Assembly (NCBI GenBank): GCA_019420345.1
Contig: JAHZHI010000057.1
Location: forward strand, 1 to 33,563
Source of the DNA: Peptococcaceae bacterium
GTDB taxonomy: Bacteria > Bacillota > Peptococcia > Peptococcales > Peptococcaceae
DNA: 33,563 nucleotides
Reading direction: 5' to 3'
The position numbers were made by a program, and so were the translations under genes. The notes under the pieces are model-generated. The model worked only from the letters and a program-made list of their open reading frames with translations, had not been told where the DNA came from and did not search any database. This document shows positions 1 through 9,737 of the stretch, piece by piece. The first letter of the stretch is position 1. Every line of letters starts with the position of its first letter.

Positions 1-34
1 GGAAGATAGCTGCTATTGTTCAGAATAGATGAGA

Positions 35-70
35 AAACCCTATTTTGGCAAAAATACCAAAATAGGGTTT
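35..70. terminator. Perfect inverted repeat, probable two-way terminator
   Basis: The arms AAACCCTATTTTGG (35-48) and CCAAAATAGGGTTT (57-70) pair perfectly over 14 bp around an 8-nt A-rich loop. It lies beyond the 3' end of nifJ and after a separate hairpin. It probably ends a plus-strand transcript entering from the left and backs up nifJ termination. Only about 34 bases precede it, so the gene to its left cannot be identified. Confidence 0.6.
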
Positions 71-83
71 ATCTACAGTCTGA

Positions 84-113
84 AAGCCCCTCCTGCTTTC
101 GCAGGAGGGGCTT
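84..113 (-). terminator. Rho-independent terminator of nifJ
   Basis: The arms AAGCCCCTCCTGC (84-96) and GCAGGAGGGGCTT (101-113) form a 13-bp GC-rich stem with a 4-nt loop, 25 bases past the nifJ stop. The U-run on the minus strand is short (three residues). The second hairpin at 35-70 may complete termination. Confidence 0.75.
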
Positions 114-138
114 AGAAAATGCTTAGTTATTTAAGAAA

Positions 139-3100
139 TTACTTTGCAGCCATTTCTTTGTAACGTGCATAGCGAGCCTGGCTGAGTTCTTTGGTCTTCG
201 CATAGAGAGCTTCGGCAGTATCTGGATGTGCCTTAGCGAGGGAAGAATAACGAACTTCGCCCTTCAGGAAGTCTTCGAACTTATCATAATCTGGTTCCTT
301 AGAATCGAGGATGAATGGGTTCTTGCCTTCCTTAGCCAATTCTGGATTATATCTCCAGAGGTGCCAGTAACCGCATTCAACGGCTTCCTTAATGTGGGAC
401 TGAGCAATGCTCATACCCTTGCGGATACCGTGGTTGATGCATGGTGCATAAGCGATGATGAGGGATGGACCCTGATATGCTTCTGCTTCTTCAATAGCCT
501 TAACAGCCTGGTTCATGTTAGCACCGAGACCGATCTGTGCAACATAAACGTTGCCATAGATGGACTGCATGATACCGAGATCCTTCTTGTTGGTCTTCTT
601 ACCATCAGCAGCGAACTGAGCTACAGCTGCAAGAGGGGTAGACTTAGAAGCCTGACCACCGGTGTTGGAATAAACTTCGGTATCGAATACGAAGATGTTG
701 ATGTTTTCGCCGCTAGCGAGAACATGGTCAAGACCGCCGTAACCGATATCGTAAGCCCAACCGTCACCACCGAGGATCCACTGGGAACGAATCTTCAGGA
801 AGGTCTTTACGCCATCGAGATCAGCAAGGTATTCATCCTTATCAGCAGTTGCAGCGAGTTCAGCAACGATAACGTCGCTTGCGTCAGCAACAGCCTTTAC
901 ATCATGAGCAGCATAGCCTTCTACCCATTTAGCAGCAGCATCTTTGAGGGCAGCGCTGTAGTTGCCTTCAGCGATAACACCGCAGAGGTAGTTTACTTTC
1001 TGCTTCATCTGCTGATCAGCGGTGTACATACCGAGACCAAACTGAGCATTGTTTTCAAAGAGGGAGTTCTGCCAAGCTGGGCCCTGACCTTTTTCGTTGG
1101 TGCAGTATGGCATAGCTGGTGCTGGAGCACCCCAGATAGAGGAGCAACCAGTGGTGTTAGCGATCATCATACGATCACCGAACAACTGGGTAAGGAGCTT
1201 AGCATAAGGGGTTTCACCGCAACCTGCGCAAGCGCCGGAGAATTCAAGCAATGGGAGCTTGAACTGGCTGCCCTTAGCAGTCTTGGTATTGGTGAGTTCA
1301 GCCTTATTGGTAACCTTATGGGTCATGTAAGTCCAGTTTTCACGTTCAGTAGCAACGGACTGTTCAACTGGAACCATCTGCAGAGCTTTAGTCTTAGCTG
1401 GGCAGGTGTTTACGCAGCTGCCGCAACCAAGGCAGTCCATAGGGCTGATCTGCATTCTGAACTGGAGACCTTCAAATTCCTTACCAGTAGCTTTGATGGT
1501 CTTCATGTTTTCAGGAGCATTTGCAACTTCTTCTTCGTTGAGAAGGAATGGACGGATTGCTGCATGTGGGCAAACCAAAGAGCACTGGTTGCACTGGATG
1601 CAGTTATCTGGGTTCCATTCTGGAACAAAGAGAGCTGCCATACGTTTTTCATATTTGGTGGTACCTGCTGGGAAGCGACCATCTTCCATGCCAGCAAATG
1701 CACTGACAGGGAGCTTGTTGCCCTGCATAGCGGTCATTGGGCGCAGAACCTTCTTAACGAATTCAGGTTCGCAGCTGCAACGTTTTTCGTTGGATGCTTC
1801 ATCCTGAGCATTTGCCCATTCAGCTGGAACTTGTACTTCATGCAGAACTTCGATGGCTTTATCAACAGCAGCCCAGTTCATGTTAACGACAGCATCGCCC
1901 TTGCGGCCATAGGTCTTCTTGATAGCGTCTTTCAAGAGCTTAACAGCTTCTTCGAAAGGAAGTACGCCAGTCAGTTTGAAGAATGCAGTCTGGGTAACCA
2001 TGTTGGTACGGTTGCCAAGGCCAACTTCTTCAGCAACCTTGGAAGCGTCGATGGTATAGAACTTGATGTTGTTCTGAGCGATGTAACGCTTCATGCTTGC
2101 TGGCAGATGAGTTTCGAGTTCTTCAGGGGACCAAGTGCAGTTGAGCAGGAAGGTACCATTTGGCTTCAAGCCTTCAAGTACATCATAAAGTTTTACATAG
2201 CTGGACTTATGGCAAGCAATGTAGTCAGCCTGGTCAACTTCGTAAGTGGAGCGAATCTTGCTCTTACCGAAACGCAGGGAAGAAACGGTTACACCGCCGC
2301 TCTTCTTGGAGTCATAAGAGAAGTAGCCCTGAGCATACATATCGGTGTTATCACCGATGATCTTGATAGCGTCTTTGTTAGCACCAACGGTACCATCGGA
2401 GCCGTAACCCCAGAACTTGCAAGCGATGCAGTCATCTGGAGCGGTGACAACAGGAGCACCAACTTCGAGGGAAGTGTTGGTAACATCATCAACGATACCA
2501 ACGGTGAAGTGGTTCTTAGGAGCGTCAGCCTTGAGGTTTTCATAAACAGCGATCAGCTGAGCTGGGGTAACATCCTTAGAACCTAAACCATAACGGCCGC
2601 CATAGATTGCTGGATGCATATCGGAATCATAGAAAGCAGTCATGACATCTTCATAAACTGGTTCGCCGATAGCACCTGGTTCTTTGGAGCGGTCAAGAAC
2701 AGCGATTCTCTTAACAGTTTTAGGAACAGCTGCGAGGAAATGCTTGGTGGAGAATGGTCTGTAGAGACGGATCTTCAAAAGACCAACTTTTTCGCCCTTA
2801 GCGTTGAGGTAGTCAACGACTTCTTCAAGAGCTTCGCAAACAGAGCCCATAGCGATGACGATGTTTTCAGCATCTTCAGCACCGTAGTAGTTGAAGAGCT
2901 TGTAGTCACGGCCAGTCTGCTTGGAAACTTCTTCCATGTAATGTTCGGTGATACCAACTACATCTTCGTAGAACTTGTTAGCACCTTCTCTTTGCTGGAA
3001 GAAGATATCAGGGTTCTGGTTGGTACCCTTGGTAGCAGGATGTTCTGGGTTCAAACCGCGTTCGCGGAATGCCTTAACAGCATCCATATCAATCTGTTCT

Positions 3101-3678
3101 TTGAGGAAGTCTTCGTCCATAACTTCGATCTTCTGAATTTCATGAGAAGTTCTGAAACCATCGAAGAAATGAATGAAAGGTACACGGGACTTCAAAGTAG
3201 CGAGCTGAGCAACGCAACCGAGGTCCATAACTTCCTGAACACTGGAGGAAGCAAGTTCAGCGAAACCAATGCCACGGCAAAGCATTACATCAGAATGATC
3301 ACCGAAAATAGAAAGAGCATGGGTTGCAATCGCACGAGCTGCTACCTGGAAAACGGTAGGAAGCAATTCACCAGCAATCTTGTACATTGCAGGAACCATC
3401 AAGAGCAGGCCCTGAGAAGATGTATAAGTAGAAGTTAATGCACCAGCGGTCAAAGAACCGTGTACAGCACCTGCAGCGCCAGCTTCGGAATCCATTTCAA
3501 CAACCTTAACGGTCTGATTGAACAGGTTCTTTCTGCCCTGAGCACTCCAAGCATCAATTTTTTCTGCCATCGGAGAAGATGGCGTGATTGGGTAGATAGC
3601 TGCAACATCAGTGAACAAATAGGACACATGAGCAGCAGCTGTGTTCCCATCCATGGTTTTCATGGTTTTAGTAGACAA
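139..3678 (-). CDS. nifJ: Pyruvate:ferredoxin (flavodoxin) oxidoreductase, single-chain
   Basis: This cytoplasmic enzyme oxidatively decarboxylates pyruvate to acetyl-CoA, passing electrons to ferredoxin or flavodoxin. It is the main pyruvate-oxidising route in many anaerobes. Visible parts, in order: the pyrimidine-binding domain with YPITPSSPMAE near residue 30; two 4Fe-4S motifs (CIQCNQCSLVCP near 690 and CLGCGSCVNTCP near 747); the cysteine pair of GACAGCGETPY near 818; and the TPP motif GGDGW...NTGGQ from about 968. The length of 1179 aa is normal for the fused family. I chose the TTG at 3678 because GGAGGAGG lies about 7 nt upstream; an in-frame TTG at 3696 overlaps that ribosome site and an ATG at 3663 is too far from it. 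It appears monocistronic, with its own promoter and terminators. Function is near certain; the start is likely. Confidence 0.97.
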   Translation of the reverse strand: MSTKTMKTMDGNTAAAHVSYLFTDVAAIYPITPSSPMAEKIDAWSAQGRKNLFNQTVKVVEMDSEAGAAGAVHGSLTAGALTSTYTSSQGLLLMVPAMYKIAGELLPTVFQVAARAIATHALSIFGDHSDVMLCRGIGFAELASSSVQEVMDLGCVAQLATLKSRVPFIHFFDGFRTSHEIQKIEVMDEDFLKEQIDMDAVKAFRERGLNPEHPATKGTNQNPDIFFQQREGANKFYEDVVGITEHYMEEVSKQTGRDYKLFNYYGAEDAENIVIAMGSVCEALEEVVDYLNAKGEKVGLLKIRLYRPFSTKHFLAAVPKTVKRIAVLDRSKEPGAIGEPVYEDVMTAFYDSDMHPAIYGGRYGLGSKDVTPAQLIAVYENLKADAPKNHFTVGIVDDVTNTSLEVGAPVVTAPDDCIACKFWGYGSDGTVGANKDAIKIIGDNTDMYAQGYFSYDSKKSGGVTVSSLRFGKSKIRSTYEVDQADYIACHKSSYVKLYDVLEGLKPNGTFLLNCTWSPEELETHLPASMKRYIAQNNIKFYTIDASKVAEEVGLGNRTNMVTQTAFFKLTGVLPFEEAVKLLKDAIKKTYGRKGDAVVNMNWAAVDKAIEVLHEVQVPAEWANAQDEASNEKRCSCEPEFVKKVLRPMTAMQGNKLPVSAFAGMEDGRFPAGTTKYEKRMAALFVPEWNPDNCIQCNQCSLVCPHAAIRPFLLNEEEVANAPENMKTIKATGKEFEGLQFRMQISPMDCLGCGSCVNTCPAKTKALQMVPVEQSVATERENWTYMTHKVTNKAELTNTKTAKGSQFKLPLLEFSGACAGCGETPYAKLLTQLFGDRMMIANTTGCSSIWGAPAPAMPYCTNEKGQGPAWQNSLFENNAQFGLGMYTADQQMKQKVNYLCGVIAEGNYSAALKDAAAKWVEGYAAHDVKAVADASDVIVAELAATADKDEYLADLDGVKTFLKIRSQWILGGDGWAYDIGYGGLDHVLASGENINIFVFDTEVYSNTGGQASKSTPLAAVAQFAADGKKTNKKDLGIMQSIYGNVYVAQIGLGANMNQAVKAIEEAEAYQGPSLIIAYAPCINHGIRKGMSIAQSHIKEAVECGYWHLWRYNPELAKEGKNPFILDSKEPDYDKFEDFLKGEVRYSSLAKAHPDTAEALYAKTKELSQARYARYKEMAAK

Positions 3679-3720
3679 TTTAAGTCCTCCTCCCAAAAAT
3701 TTAAAAACCTCTTTAAGTCT

Positions 3721-3749
3721 ATTTTAGCACAATTATCAACTGAACACAA
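3721..3749 (-). promoter_or_regulatory. Promoter of nifJ
   Basis: On the minus strand a -35 TTGTGT (3744-3749) and a -10 TAAAAT (3721-3726) are separated by 17 bp, about 45 nt before the nifJ start. No Rex-type palindrome is visible here. Confidence 0.6.
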
Positions 3750-3808
3750 TTTACTTGTTTCATAAATCGCTAATACTGTATAAGTATAGCTTATGGAAAT
3801 GAAAGGTG

Positions 3809-6800
3809 TCAGAATAATACGATTTGATCAAGCTCCGGTAATTGTTCGACTATTCTCAAACATTTAAATTTTTCAATCATTGAATCACCGACTTTGCCAC
3901 GTTTCTTCATGTCCTCGAGAGACGAATACGGCTTCTCTTCTCGGCCTTTTACGATATCTTCTGCCTGAGAAGCGCCTAGCCCATCAATGGCAATCAGCGG
4001 CGGCAGCAATGCTTTTTCGTCATCTTTAATGATAAACTGTGTTGCAGAAGATTCCTCCAAGCTTACTGGTAAAACCTTAAACCCGCGCGTATATAGTTCA
4101 AGAGCAACTTCAAGCACTGTAATTTTACTTTTGTCTTTTGCGCTGAGCGCATTGCCTTGCGCATACAAATCCATAATTGCGCTGCGTACGCGATCCTCCC
4201 CTTCTTGAATAATCGAGATATCAAAATCATCGATACCACGTACAGAAAAGTAGCTCGCGTAGAACGCCAACGGTTGATTGATCTTGAACCATGCAATGCG
4301 GAATGCCATCATAACATACGCAACAGCATGCGCTTTTGGGAAAAGATATTTGATCTTTTTACAAGAATCGATGAACCATTGAGGAATATTGCTGGCGTGC
4401 ATGGCTTCTTCCTGATCCTCTTTTAAGCCGCGCCCCTTACGCACACCTTCCATGATTTTGAAGGCAACGCTTTCCTCCATGCCGCGCTGAATCAAGAAAA
4501 GCATGATGTCATCACGCGTTGAGATGGTCTGTGATACTGGCGCAATCTTATTAACGATCAGATCCTGGGCGTTGTTCAGCCATACGTCTGTACCATGAGA
4601 GAAACCAGAAATACGCAGCAAGTCGGAAAATGATTGCGGCATCGTATCCTCCAGCATTTTGCGCACGAAGCTGGTGTTGAATTCCGGAATGCCGTAAGTG
4701 GCAACCGGAGAATTCAAGCGTTCTGGCGTAACGCCCAATGCATCCGTCGAAGAAAAAAGTGAAAGCGTCGCCTGATCATCAAGCGGTACGGTCGTCGGAT
4801 CAATGCCAGTGAGATCACCAAGCATTTTAATAACGGTCGGATCATCGTGACCGAGAATGTCCAGTTTAACCAACCCTTGGTCAATCTTATGATAGTCAAA
4901 GTGAGTCGTGACGGTTTCTGTTTTCACATCATCCGCTGGACGCTGCAGCGGTGTAAAGTCATGCACATCCACACCTTTCGGCACAACAACCAGGCCACCC
5001 GGGTGCTGGCCGGTGGTGCGCTTAACGCCTGTGCAGCCTAATTTCAAGCGATTGATTTCTGCTTCACGTTTTTTCTCATGCAGCTCATCAAAGAATTTCC
5101 GCACGTAACCATAAGCTGTTTTTTCTGCAACCGTTGCCAAGGTACCCGCGCGAAATACGTTGTCTTTACCAAACAGTTCTTCGGTGTATGCATGTGCACC
5201 GCTCTGATAATCACCAGAAAAGTTAAGGTCAATATCAGGGATTTTATCGCCTTTAAAGCCCAAAAAGATTTCAAACGGAATGTCAAAGCCATCTTTTTCC
5301 AGTTTTGTGCCACAAACAGGGCAAGTCGCATCCGGCATATCCACCCCTGCGCCATACTCGCCGCTTTCATCAAATTGGCTGTATTGACAATGCGGGCAGC
5401 GGTAATGCGCTGGCAATGCATTAACTTCCGTGATGTTCGTAAAATATGCCACAACCGAAGAACCAACGGACCCACGCGAGCCTACCACGTAACCATTATC
5501 GTTAGAGTTCTTGACCAATTTATGCGCAATCAAATACAACACCGCATAACCGTTCCCAATAATGGATTTCAGTTCTTTGTCGATACGTTTTTGAATGAGT
5601 TCCGGCAACGGATTGCCATACATGCGGTGCGCTTTCTCCAGTGTCAGCTGTTCGATCTGTTCTTCTGCACCTTCAATTTTTGGCGCATGCAGCACCGTTG
5701 GCACCGGCACAATGTCCTCAAAATCCTCAACGATGGCATTTGGGTTGCGCACAACAACATTGTAAGCCTCTTCTTCACCCAGATACGAAAATTCTGTAAG
5801 CATTTCTTCGGTCGTTCGGTAATACAACGGCGCCTGTTCTTCTGCATCTTTAAAGCCGCGGCTTTTCATGATAATCGCACGATTGATGGCATCGTCTTCG
5901 TTAGCGAAATGCACGTCGCAAGTGGCCACTACGGGTTTACCCATGCGTTTGCCAAGATCAAACAGCGCCACATTCAGCGCGCGCAGCCCATCCTCATCCG
6001 CAATGGTTCCATTTCGCACCATAAAGTAGTTATTGGCAATAGGCTGGATTTCAATGTAGTCATAGAATTCCGCAAGTTTTTCCAGTCCTTCGCGATCATC
6101 CGGGTTGGCGACAAGATAGCGCATCAATTCGCCCGCTTCACAGGCACTGCCAACCACCAGACCCTCACGTGCATAATTGATCAAACGTTTTGGAATACGC
6201 GGCCGGCGGTAATAATACCTCAGCTGAGACTCTGTCACCAGTCGGTAAAGATTCTTCAGACCGGTCTTATTCTTAGCCAGGATGATGCAGTGATAGGATT
6301 TGCGTTGATGCAGGTTCACTTCTGGTTCTTCATCATCAATGATGTAAGCTTCAATTCCATAGATGATCTTCACACCATATTTTTGCCCAGCTGAATACGC
6401 ATCAGGAAACGCCTGCACCACACCATGGTCGGTAACAGCCATGGCTTGGTGGCCCAGCTGGCTGGCAAGTTTGACCAAATCTTTCACGTCGTTCATACCA
6501 TCCATGCTGCTCATCTGCGTATGAAGATGCAGTTCAATGCGTTTTTCTGCCGCATTGTCCACGCGGCAAGCCAGCGTTGTTTGATTGATGTCATTGACAA
6601 TCATGCCTAATTCATTGCTGTAGCTGTCAAACTGAACTTTACCGCGCACCTTAACCGCTTTTGCTTCTTTGAGGGCGGTTTTCAAAGTGTCTGCTTCATC
6701 TTTATCTGCAAACACCTTACATGCGATGGAGTCGGTATGGTCTGTCAGTGAAAAGGTAATCAACGATCGTCCACTTTTCAATTCACGACTGTCAAGATCA

Positions 6801-7537
6801 AAAATGGTTCCTGCCAGGCAAGCACTTTTTTCTTCATCCTCAATCTCAGAAATCGCCACCACTGGCGCCTTGATCAGTTTTCCCTTGAGCACACCTGGAG
6901 GTGCAGCAACACCTGAAGCAGAGCGTGAAGTGTTATTATTGCGCTTTGCTGCTGGTTTGGCTGGTGCTGCCTTTTTTTGTTGTTCAGAGCGAATTTGCGC
7001 CCACTGCTGAGAAGGCCCAAAATAATCATCTGGTACCTCTTGAAGCGTATTATCTTCTTCAAAGCAGGTAGTGACCTTGACGGTGCGCTGACACATCTGT
7101 GCCAGCAACGCTTCACAGTCGTTGCTGAACATCTTTGTCGCAATGCGGGAACGATACGCAATCTTATTCGAGCAGCGAATGCGCACAGCATCCGCTTCCG
7201 CTTGTTGTTCGATCTTGAGGAAAATATGAAAATTAGCGACCCCCAACAGCTGCCATAGCACTTCTGGCTCAGCAACTACCTCCGCTACACTCTGCCCGCC
7301 ATAAATCGGCACCAACTGCACATCCAAGTTCGCCGATTCCGGCAAAACTTCTCGCATTTGCGCGCGATAATATGCTGTAAGTTGGCCGTATTCATCAAAG
7401 CTGATAATCTGCGGCATTTGAATGCTGGCAGACAGCAGACGTTTTTCTTTAAACAACTCAATTTTTTTCACAGTACAATGTTTCGCATAGTCGCTGCAGT
7501 CAAACTGCTGCGTTCTTCCTGTTTGTGCTGTGCTCAA
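3809..7537 (-). CDS. polC: DNA polymerase III alpha subunit, PolC type, lacking the exonuclease domain
   Basis: This is the replicative polymerase of Firmicutes. Visible in order: an N-terminal region (1-200); an OB-fold (about 225-320); a PHP domain with HLHT near 337 and TDHG near 369; a zinc finger (CPHC near 714, CPVC near 739); the catalytic PDIDLN at 767 and a later KLDILGHDDPT; a helix-hairpin-helix; and a C-terminal QIVLF clamp-binding motif ending the protein. Canonical PolC carries a DEDD 3'-5' exonuclease inserted in the PHP domain. Here the PHP sequence runs from GIEAYIIDDEEPEV straight to SYHCIILAKN, with no DVETTG, no HNASFD and no later exonuclease motif. The length of 1242 aa, against about 1440 in Bacillus, matches that loss. 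The TTG start at 7537 has AGGTGA 6 nt upstream. proS ends 16 nt before it, so the two are likely cotranscribed. Confidence 0.96.
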   Translation of the reverse strand: MSTAQTGRTQQFDCSDYAKHCTVKKIELFKEKRLLSASIQMPQIISFDEYGQLTAYYRAQMREVLPESANLDVQLVPIYGGQSVAEVVAEPEVLWQLLGVANFHIFLKIEQQAEADAVRIRCSNKIAYRSRIATKMFSNDCEALLAQMCQRTVKVTTCFEEDNTLQEVPDDYFGPSQQWAQIRSEQQKKAAPAKPAAKRNNNTSRSASGVAAPPGVLKGKLIKAPVVAISEIEDEEKSACLAGTIFDLDSRELKSGRSLITFSLTDHTDSIACKVFADKDEADTLKTALKEAKAVKVRGKVQFDSYSNELGMIVNDINQTTLACRVDNAAEKRIELHLHTQMSSMDGMNDVKDLVKLASQLGHQAMAVTDHGVVQAFPDAYSAGQKYGVKIIYGIEAYIIDDEEPEVNLHQRKSYHCIILAKNKTGLKNLYRLVTESQLRYYYRRPRIPKRLINYAREGLVVGSACEAGELMRYLVANPDDREGLEKLAEFYDYIEIQPIANNYFMVRNGTIADEDGLRALNVALFDLGKRMGKPVVATCDVHFANEDDAINRAIIMKSRGFKDAEEQAPLYYRTTEEMLTEFSYLGEEEAYNVVVRNPNAIVEDFEDIVPVPTVLHAPKIEGAEEQIEQLTLEKAHRMYGNPLPELIQKRIDKELKSIIGNGYAVLYLIAHKLVKNSNDNGYVVGSRGSVGSSVVAYFTNITEVNALPAHYRCPHCQYSQFDESGEYGAGVDMPDATCPVCGTKLEKDGFDIPFEIFLGFKGDKIPDIDLNFSGDYQSGAHAYTEELFGKDNVFRAGTLATVAEKTAYGYVRKFFDELHEKKREAEINRLKLGCTGVKRTTGQHPGGLVVVPKGVDVHDFTPLQRPADDVKTETVTTHFDYHKIDQGLVKLDILGHDDPTVIKMLGDLTGIDPTTVPLDDQATLSLFSSTDALGVTPERLNSPVATYGIPEFNTSFVRKMLEDTMPQSFSDLLRISGFSHGTDVWLNNAQDLIVNKIAPVSQTISTRDDIMLFLIQRGMEESVAFKIMEGVRKGRGLKEDQEEAMHASNIPQWFIDSCKKIKYLFPKAHAVAYVMMAFRIAWFKINQPLAFYASYFSVRGIDDFDISIIQEGEDRVRSAIMDLYAQGNALSAKDKSKITVLEVALELYTRGFKVLPVSLEESSATQFIIKDDEKALLPPLIAIDGLGASQAEDIVKGREEKPYSSLEDMKKRGKVGDSMIEKFKCLRIVEQLPELDQIVLF

Positions 7538-7553
7538 AATACATCACCTGAAA

Positions 7554-9254
7554 TCAATCGTTATAAAAAGCTGTCAGTTTTTCAACAACCTCATCCATTG
7601 TCAATTCAAGTACATCATCACTGGTGCGGAGTTTATATTCCACAATGCCATCACCGATCTTTTTACCAACAGTGATGCGCACTGGGAGCCCGATCAAGTC
7701 GGCATCATTAAATTTAACCCCAGCACGTTCCTTACGGTCATCCATGAGAATATCGAACCCGGCGTCCTGCAGACGTTTATACAGTTCTTCACCGGCTGCC
7801 ATTTGTTCTTCGTTGTTCACATTGACAACAACCAAGCTGGCATGATATGGCGCCATGGCTTTTGGCCATACCAATCCTTTATCGTCATAGTGCTGTTCCA
7901 CAGCAGCAGCGATGGTACGGCTGACACCAATGCCGTAGCATCCCATCTGCAGAACCACAGACTTACCATTTTCATCAAGCACCGTTGCACCCAAAGCTTC
8001 CGAATACTTGGTGCCAAGCTTGAACACCTGCCCCACTTCAATACCGCGCGCCGTTTTGATGGTGCCGCCGCAGATTGGGCATTTTTCCCCTTCATTAAGC
8101 ATGCGCAGATCATGATAGGTTACATTTGGCAATTCACGTGCCATATTCACATGAATAAAGTGATAGCCATCTTCATTCGCCCCACAGGCAAGGCCTGTAC
8201 GTCCCTGCAGCTCAAGATCCGCATAAATTGGAATGTTTTCCAAACCAACAGGACCGAGAGAACCTGGATGTGCGCCGATTTTTTCAACAATAAAGTCTTC
8301 GTCAGCCATATCAATGTTCAAGCATGGGTGTACATGCTGAACTTTGACATCGTTCACTTCACGGTCACCGCGAACGAGCACCATGATCAGTTCATCATCG
8401 GCTTTCATGAGCACACTCTTGATAGAGTTCTGTGGCACATCACCCAAGAACTTGCAAATATCGTCGATGGTCGCAATATTTGGCGTTTCAATTTTTTCGA
8501 GCGGAGCCTGATCGTTGGCATCGTCCCATGGTTCTGGCTTGGCTTCAGCAATTTCAATGTTCGCCGCATAATCGCAGGAATCACAATACCCAATGGTGGC
8601 TTCCCCGTTTTCTGCCAAAACCATGAATTCGTGGGTATACCCGCCGCCGATCTGGCCACTGTCTGCCAAAACCGGACGGAAAGTCAGCCCGCAGCGACTG
8701 AACACACGGCTGTAAGCATCATACATTTCCTGATAAGCCTGATCCAATCCAGCTTCGTCCATATCAAAAGAATACAAGTCCTTCATAACGAACTCACGGC
8801 CGCGCATAAGGCCAAAACGTGGACGGCGTTCATCGCGGTACTTGTTCTGAATCTGATACAAGCGCAATGGCAGCTGCTTGTAACTGCGGATAAACTGACG
8901 ACAAATATCGGTTACCACTTCTTCGTGTGTAGGCCCAAGGCAAAATTCACGCCCGTGACGGTCTACCACGCGGAACATTTCATCACCATAGGCACCCCAG
9001 CGGCCAGATTCTTCCCAAAGCTCCGCTGGCTGAGTGATTGGCATAAGAATTTCCTGACCATCCGCAGCATCCATTTCTTCACGGACAATCTTTTCTACTT
9101 TAGCCAGCACGCGCTTTCCGAGCGGCAGATAAGTGTACATCCCAGCAGCAACCTTCTGAATGTAGCCAGCCTTCAGAAGCAGCTGATGGCTAGGAATCTG
9201 CGCTTCTGCAGGCACATCGCGCAGGGTAGGAATCAAAGCATGTTTCATTCTCAT
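7554..9254 (-). CDS. proS: Prolyl-tRNA synthetase, bacterial type
   Basis: It charges tRNA-Pro with proline in the cytoplasm. Class II aminoacyl-tRNA synthetase features are clear: the N-terminal TYLPLGKRVL segment near residue 41, motif 2 around NKYRDERRPRFGLMRGREF (138-155), and motif 3 GCYGIGVSR near 440. Between motifs 2 and 3 lies a long YbaK-like editing insertion (roughly 220-390), which marks the bacterial-type enzyme. A C-terminal anticodon-binding domain follows. Its 566 aa are typical. The ATG at 9254 follows GGAGG by 10 nt; a longer in-frame ATG at 9287 has no ribosome site and adds a tail foreign to the family. It is the first gene of a proS-polC unit with its own promoter. Confidence 0.97.
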   Translation of the reverse strand: MRMKHALIPTLRDVPAEAQIPSHQLLLKAGYIQKVAAGMYTYLPLGKRVLAKVEKIVREEMDAADGQEILMPITQPAELWEESGRWGAYGDEMFRVVDRHGREFCLGPTHEEVVTDICRQFIRSYKQLPLRLYQIQNKYRDERRPRFGLMRGREFVMKDLYSFDMDEAGLDQAYQEMYDAYSRVFSRCGLTFRPVLADSGQIGGGYTHEFMVLAENGEATIGYCDSCDYAANIEIAEAKPEPWDDANDQAPLEKIETPNIATIDDICKFLGDVPQNSIKSVLMKADDELIMVLVRGDREVNDVKVQHVHPCLNIDMADEDFIVEKIGAHPGSLGPVGLENIPIYADLELQGRTGLACGANEDGYHFIHVNMARELPNVTYHDLRMLNEGEKCPICGGTIKTARGIEVGQVFKLGTKYSEALGATVLDENGKSVVLQMGCYGIGVSRTIAAAVEQHYDDKGLVWPKAMAPYHASLVVVNVNNEEQMAAGEELYKRLQDAGFDILMDDRKERAGVKFNDADLIGLPVRITVGKKIGDGIVEYKLRTSDDVLELTMDEVVEKLTAFYND

Positions 9255-9302
9255 AAAAAAATAACCTCCAAAATGTGGTTCGTTCATTGTTTACAACATT
9301 TA

Positions 9303-9331
9303 ATTATACGAGAAGCCACGAGGGAACGCAA
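9303..9331 (-). promoter_or_regulatory. Promoter of proS-polC
   Basis: On the minus strand, -35 TTGCGT (9326-9331) and a consensus -10 TATAAT (9303-9308) are 17 bp apart, about 45 nt upstream of the proS start. The 130-base stretch between the HxlR gene and proS holds only this promoter and the leader; I see no strong terminator for the HxlR gene. Confidence 0.7.
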
Positions 9332-9384
9332 TCACTCCCAGCGAAAATCTCCCGCCAAAATCCCATGGCTTACCCATCATCCGC

Positions 9385-9717
9385 TTACAGTCGGTGTTGA
9401 TCGCCCCATTCACACATGCCATCAAGAATAGGAATCAACGACTTTCCACGCTCAGTGAGGCTGTACTCTACTTTGGGCGGAATTTGCGGATATTCCTCAC
9501 GGTGCACCAATTGATCAGCCTCCAGTTCTTTCAAATTGGCACTCAAGGTTTTATAGGAAATACCGCCAATATATTTTTTCATTTCATTAAACCGCACCAC
9601 CCCAAACTCCATTAACGTATAAAGAATGGTCATCTTATACTTGCCATTGATCAACGACAGCGTATAACTAAAACCAGTGTTACAAAGCTGCTCATCAGAA
9701 ATACAACGTATGCCCAT
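9385..9717 (-). CDS. HxlR-family winged-helix transcriptional regulator
   Basis: A 110-aa protein with the HxlR layout: a short cysteine-bearing N-terminus (C5 and C12), a winged helix over the central residues with the typical stretch RFNEMKKYIGGISYKTLSANLKELE, then the wing and YSLTERGKSLIPIL. Family members such as YodB, CatR, HypR and QorR often sense quinones, aldehydes or disulfide stress through an N-terminal cysteine and repress a neighbouring oxidoreductase. It is divergent from two flavodoxin-fold reductase genes, with overlapping promoters, so it likely controls them. That is inference from context. The ATG at 9717 has AGGAGAG 7 nt upstream. Confidence 0.9.
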   Translation of the reverse strand: MGIRCISDEQLCNTGFSYTLSLINGKYKMTILYTLMEFGVVRFNEMKKYIGGISYKTLSANLKELEADQLVHREEYPQIPPKVEYSLTERGKSLIPILDGMCEWGDQHRL

Positions 9718-9737
9718 TTTATCACTCTCCTAAAGGT

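Noticed and set aside
1..34. 3' end of a plus-strand gene at the left edge
   Set aside because: Two frames reach a stop before the terminator (26-28 and 30-32), but about ten codons are too few to call a gene.
226..2586. A 786-codon open frame on the plus strand
   Set aside because: It lies wholly antisense to nifJ, has no ribosome site, and its product has no family features. It reflects the codon bias of nifJ.
3697..3808. Rex-type redox operator at the nifJ promoter
   Set aside because: TTGTG occurs twice but as direct, not inverted, copies; the Rex palindrome is not formed.
5078..6394. A 438-codon plus-strand frame
   Set aside because: Antisense to the PHP/polymerase part of polC; composition is that of a shadow frame.
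7530..9431. A 633-codon open frame on the plus strand
   Set aside because: Antisense to proS, which has clear synthetase motifs. The product is rich in His, Phe and Asn with no recognisable domain.
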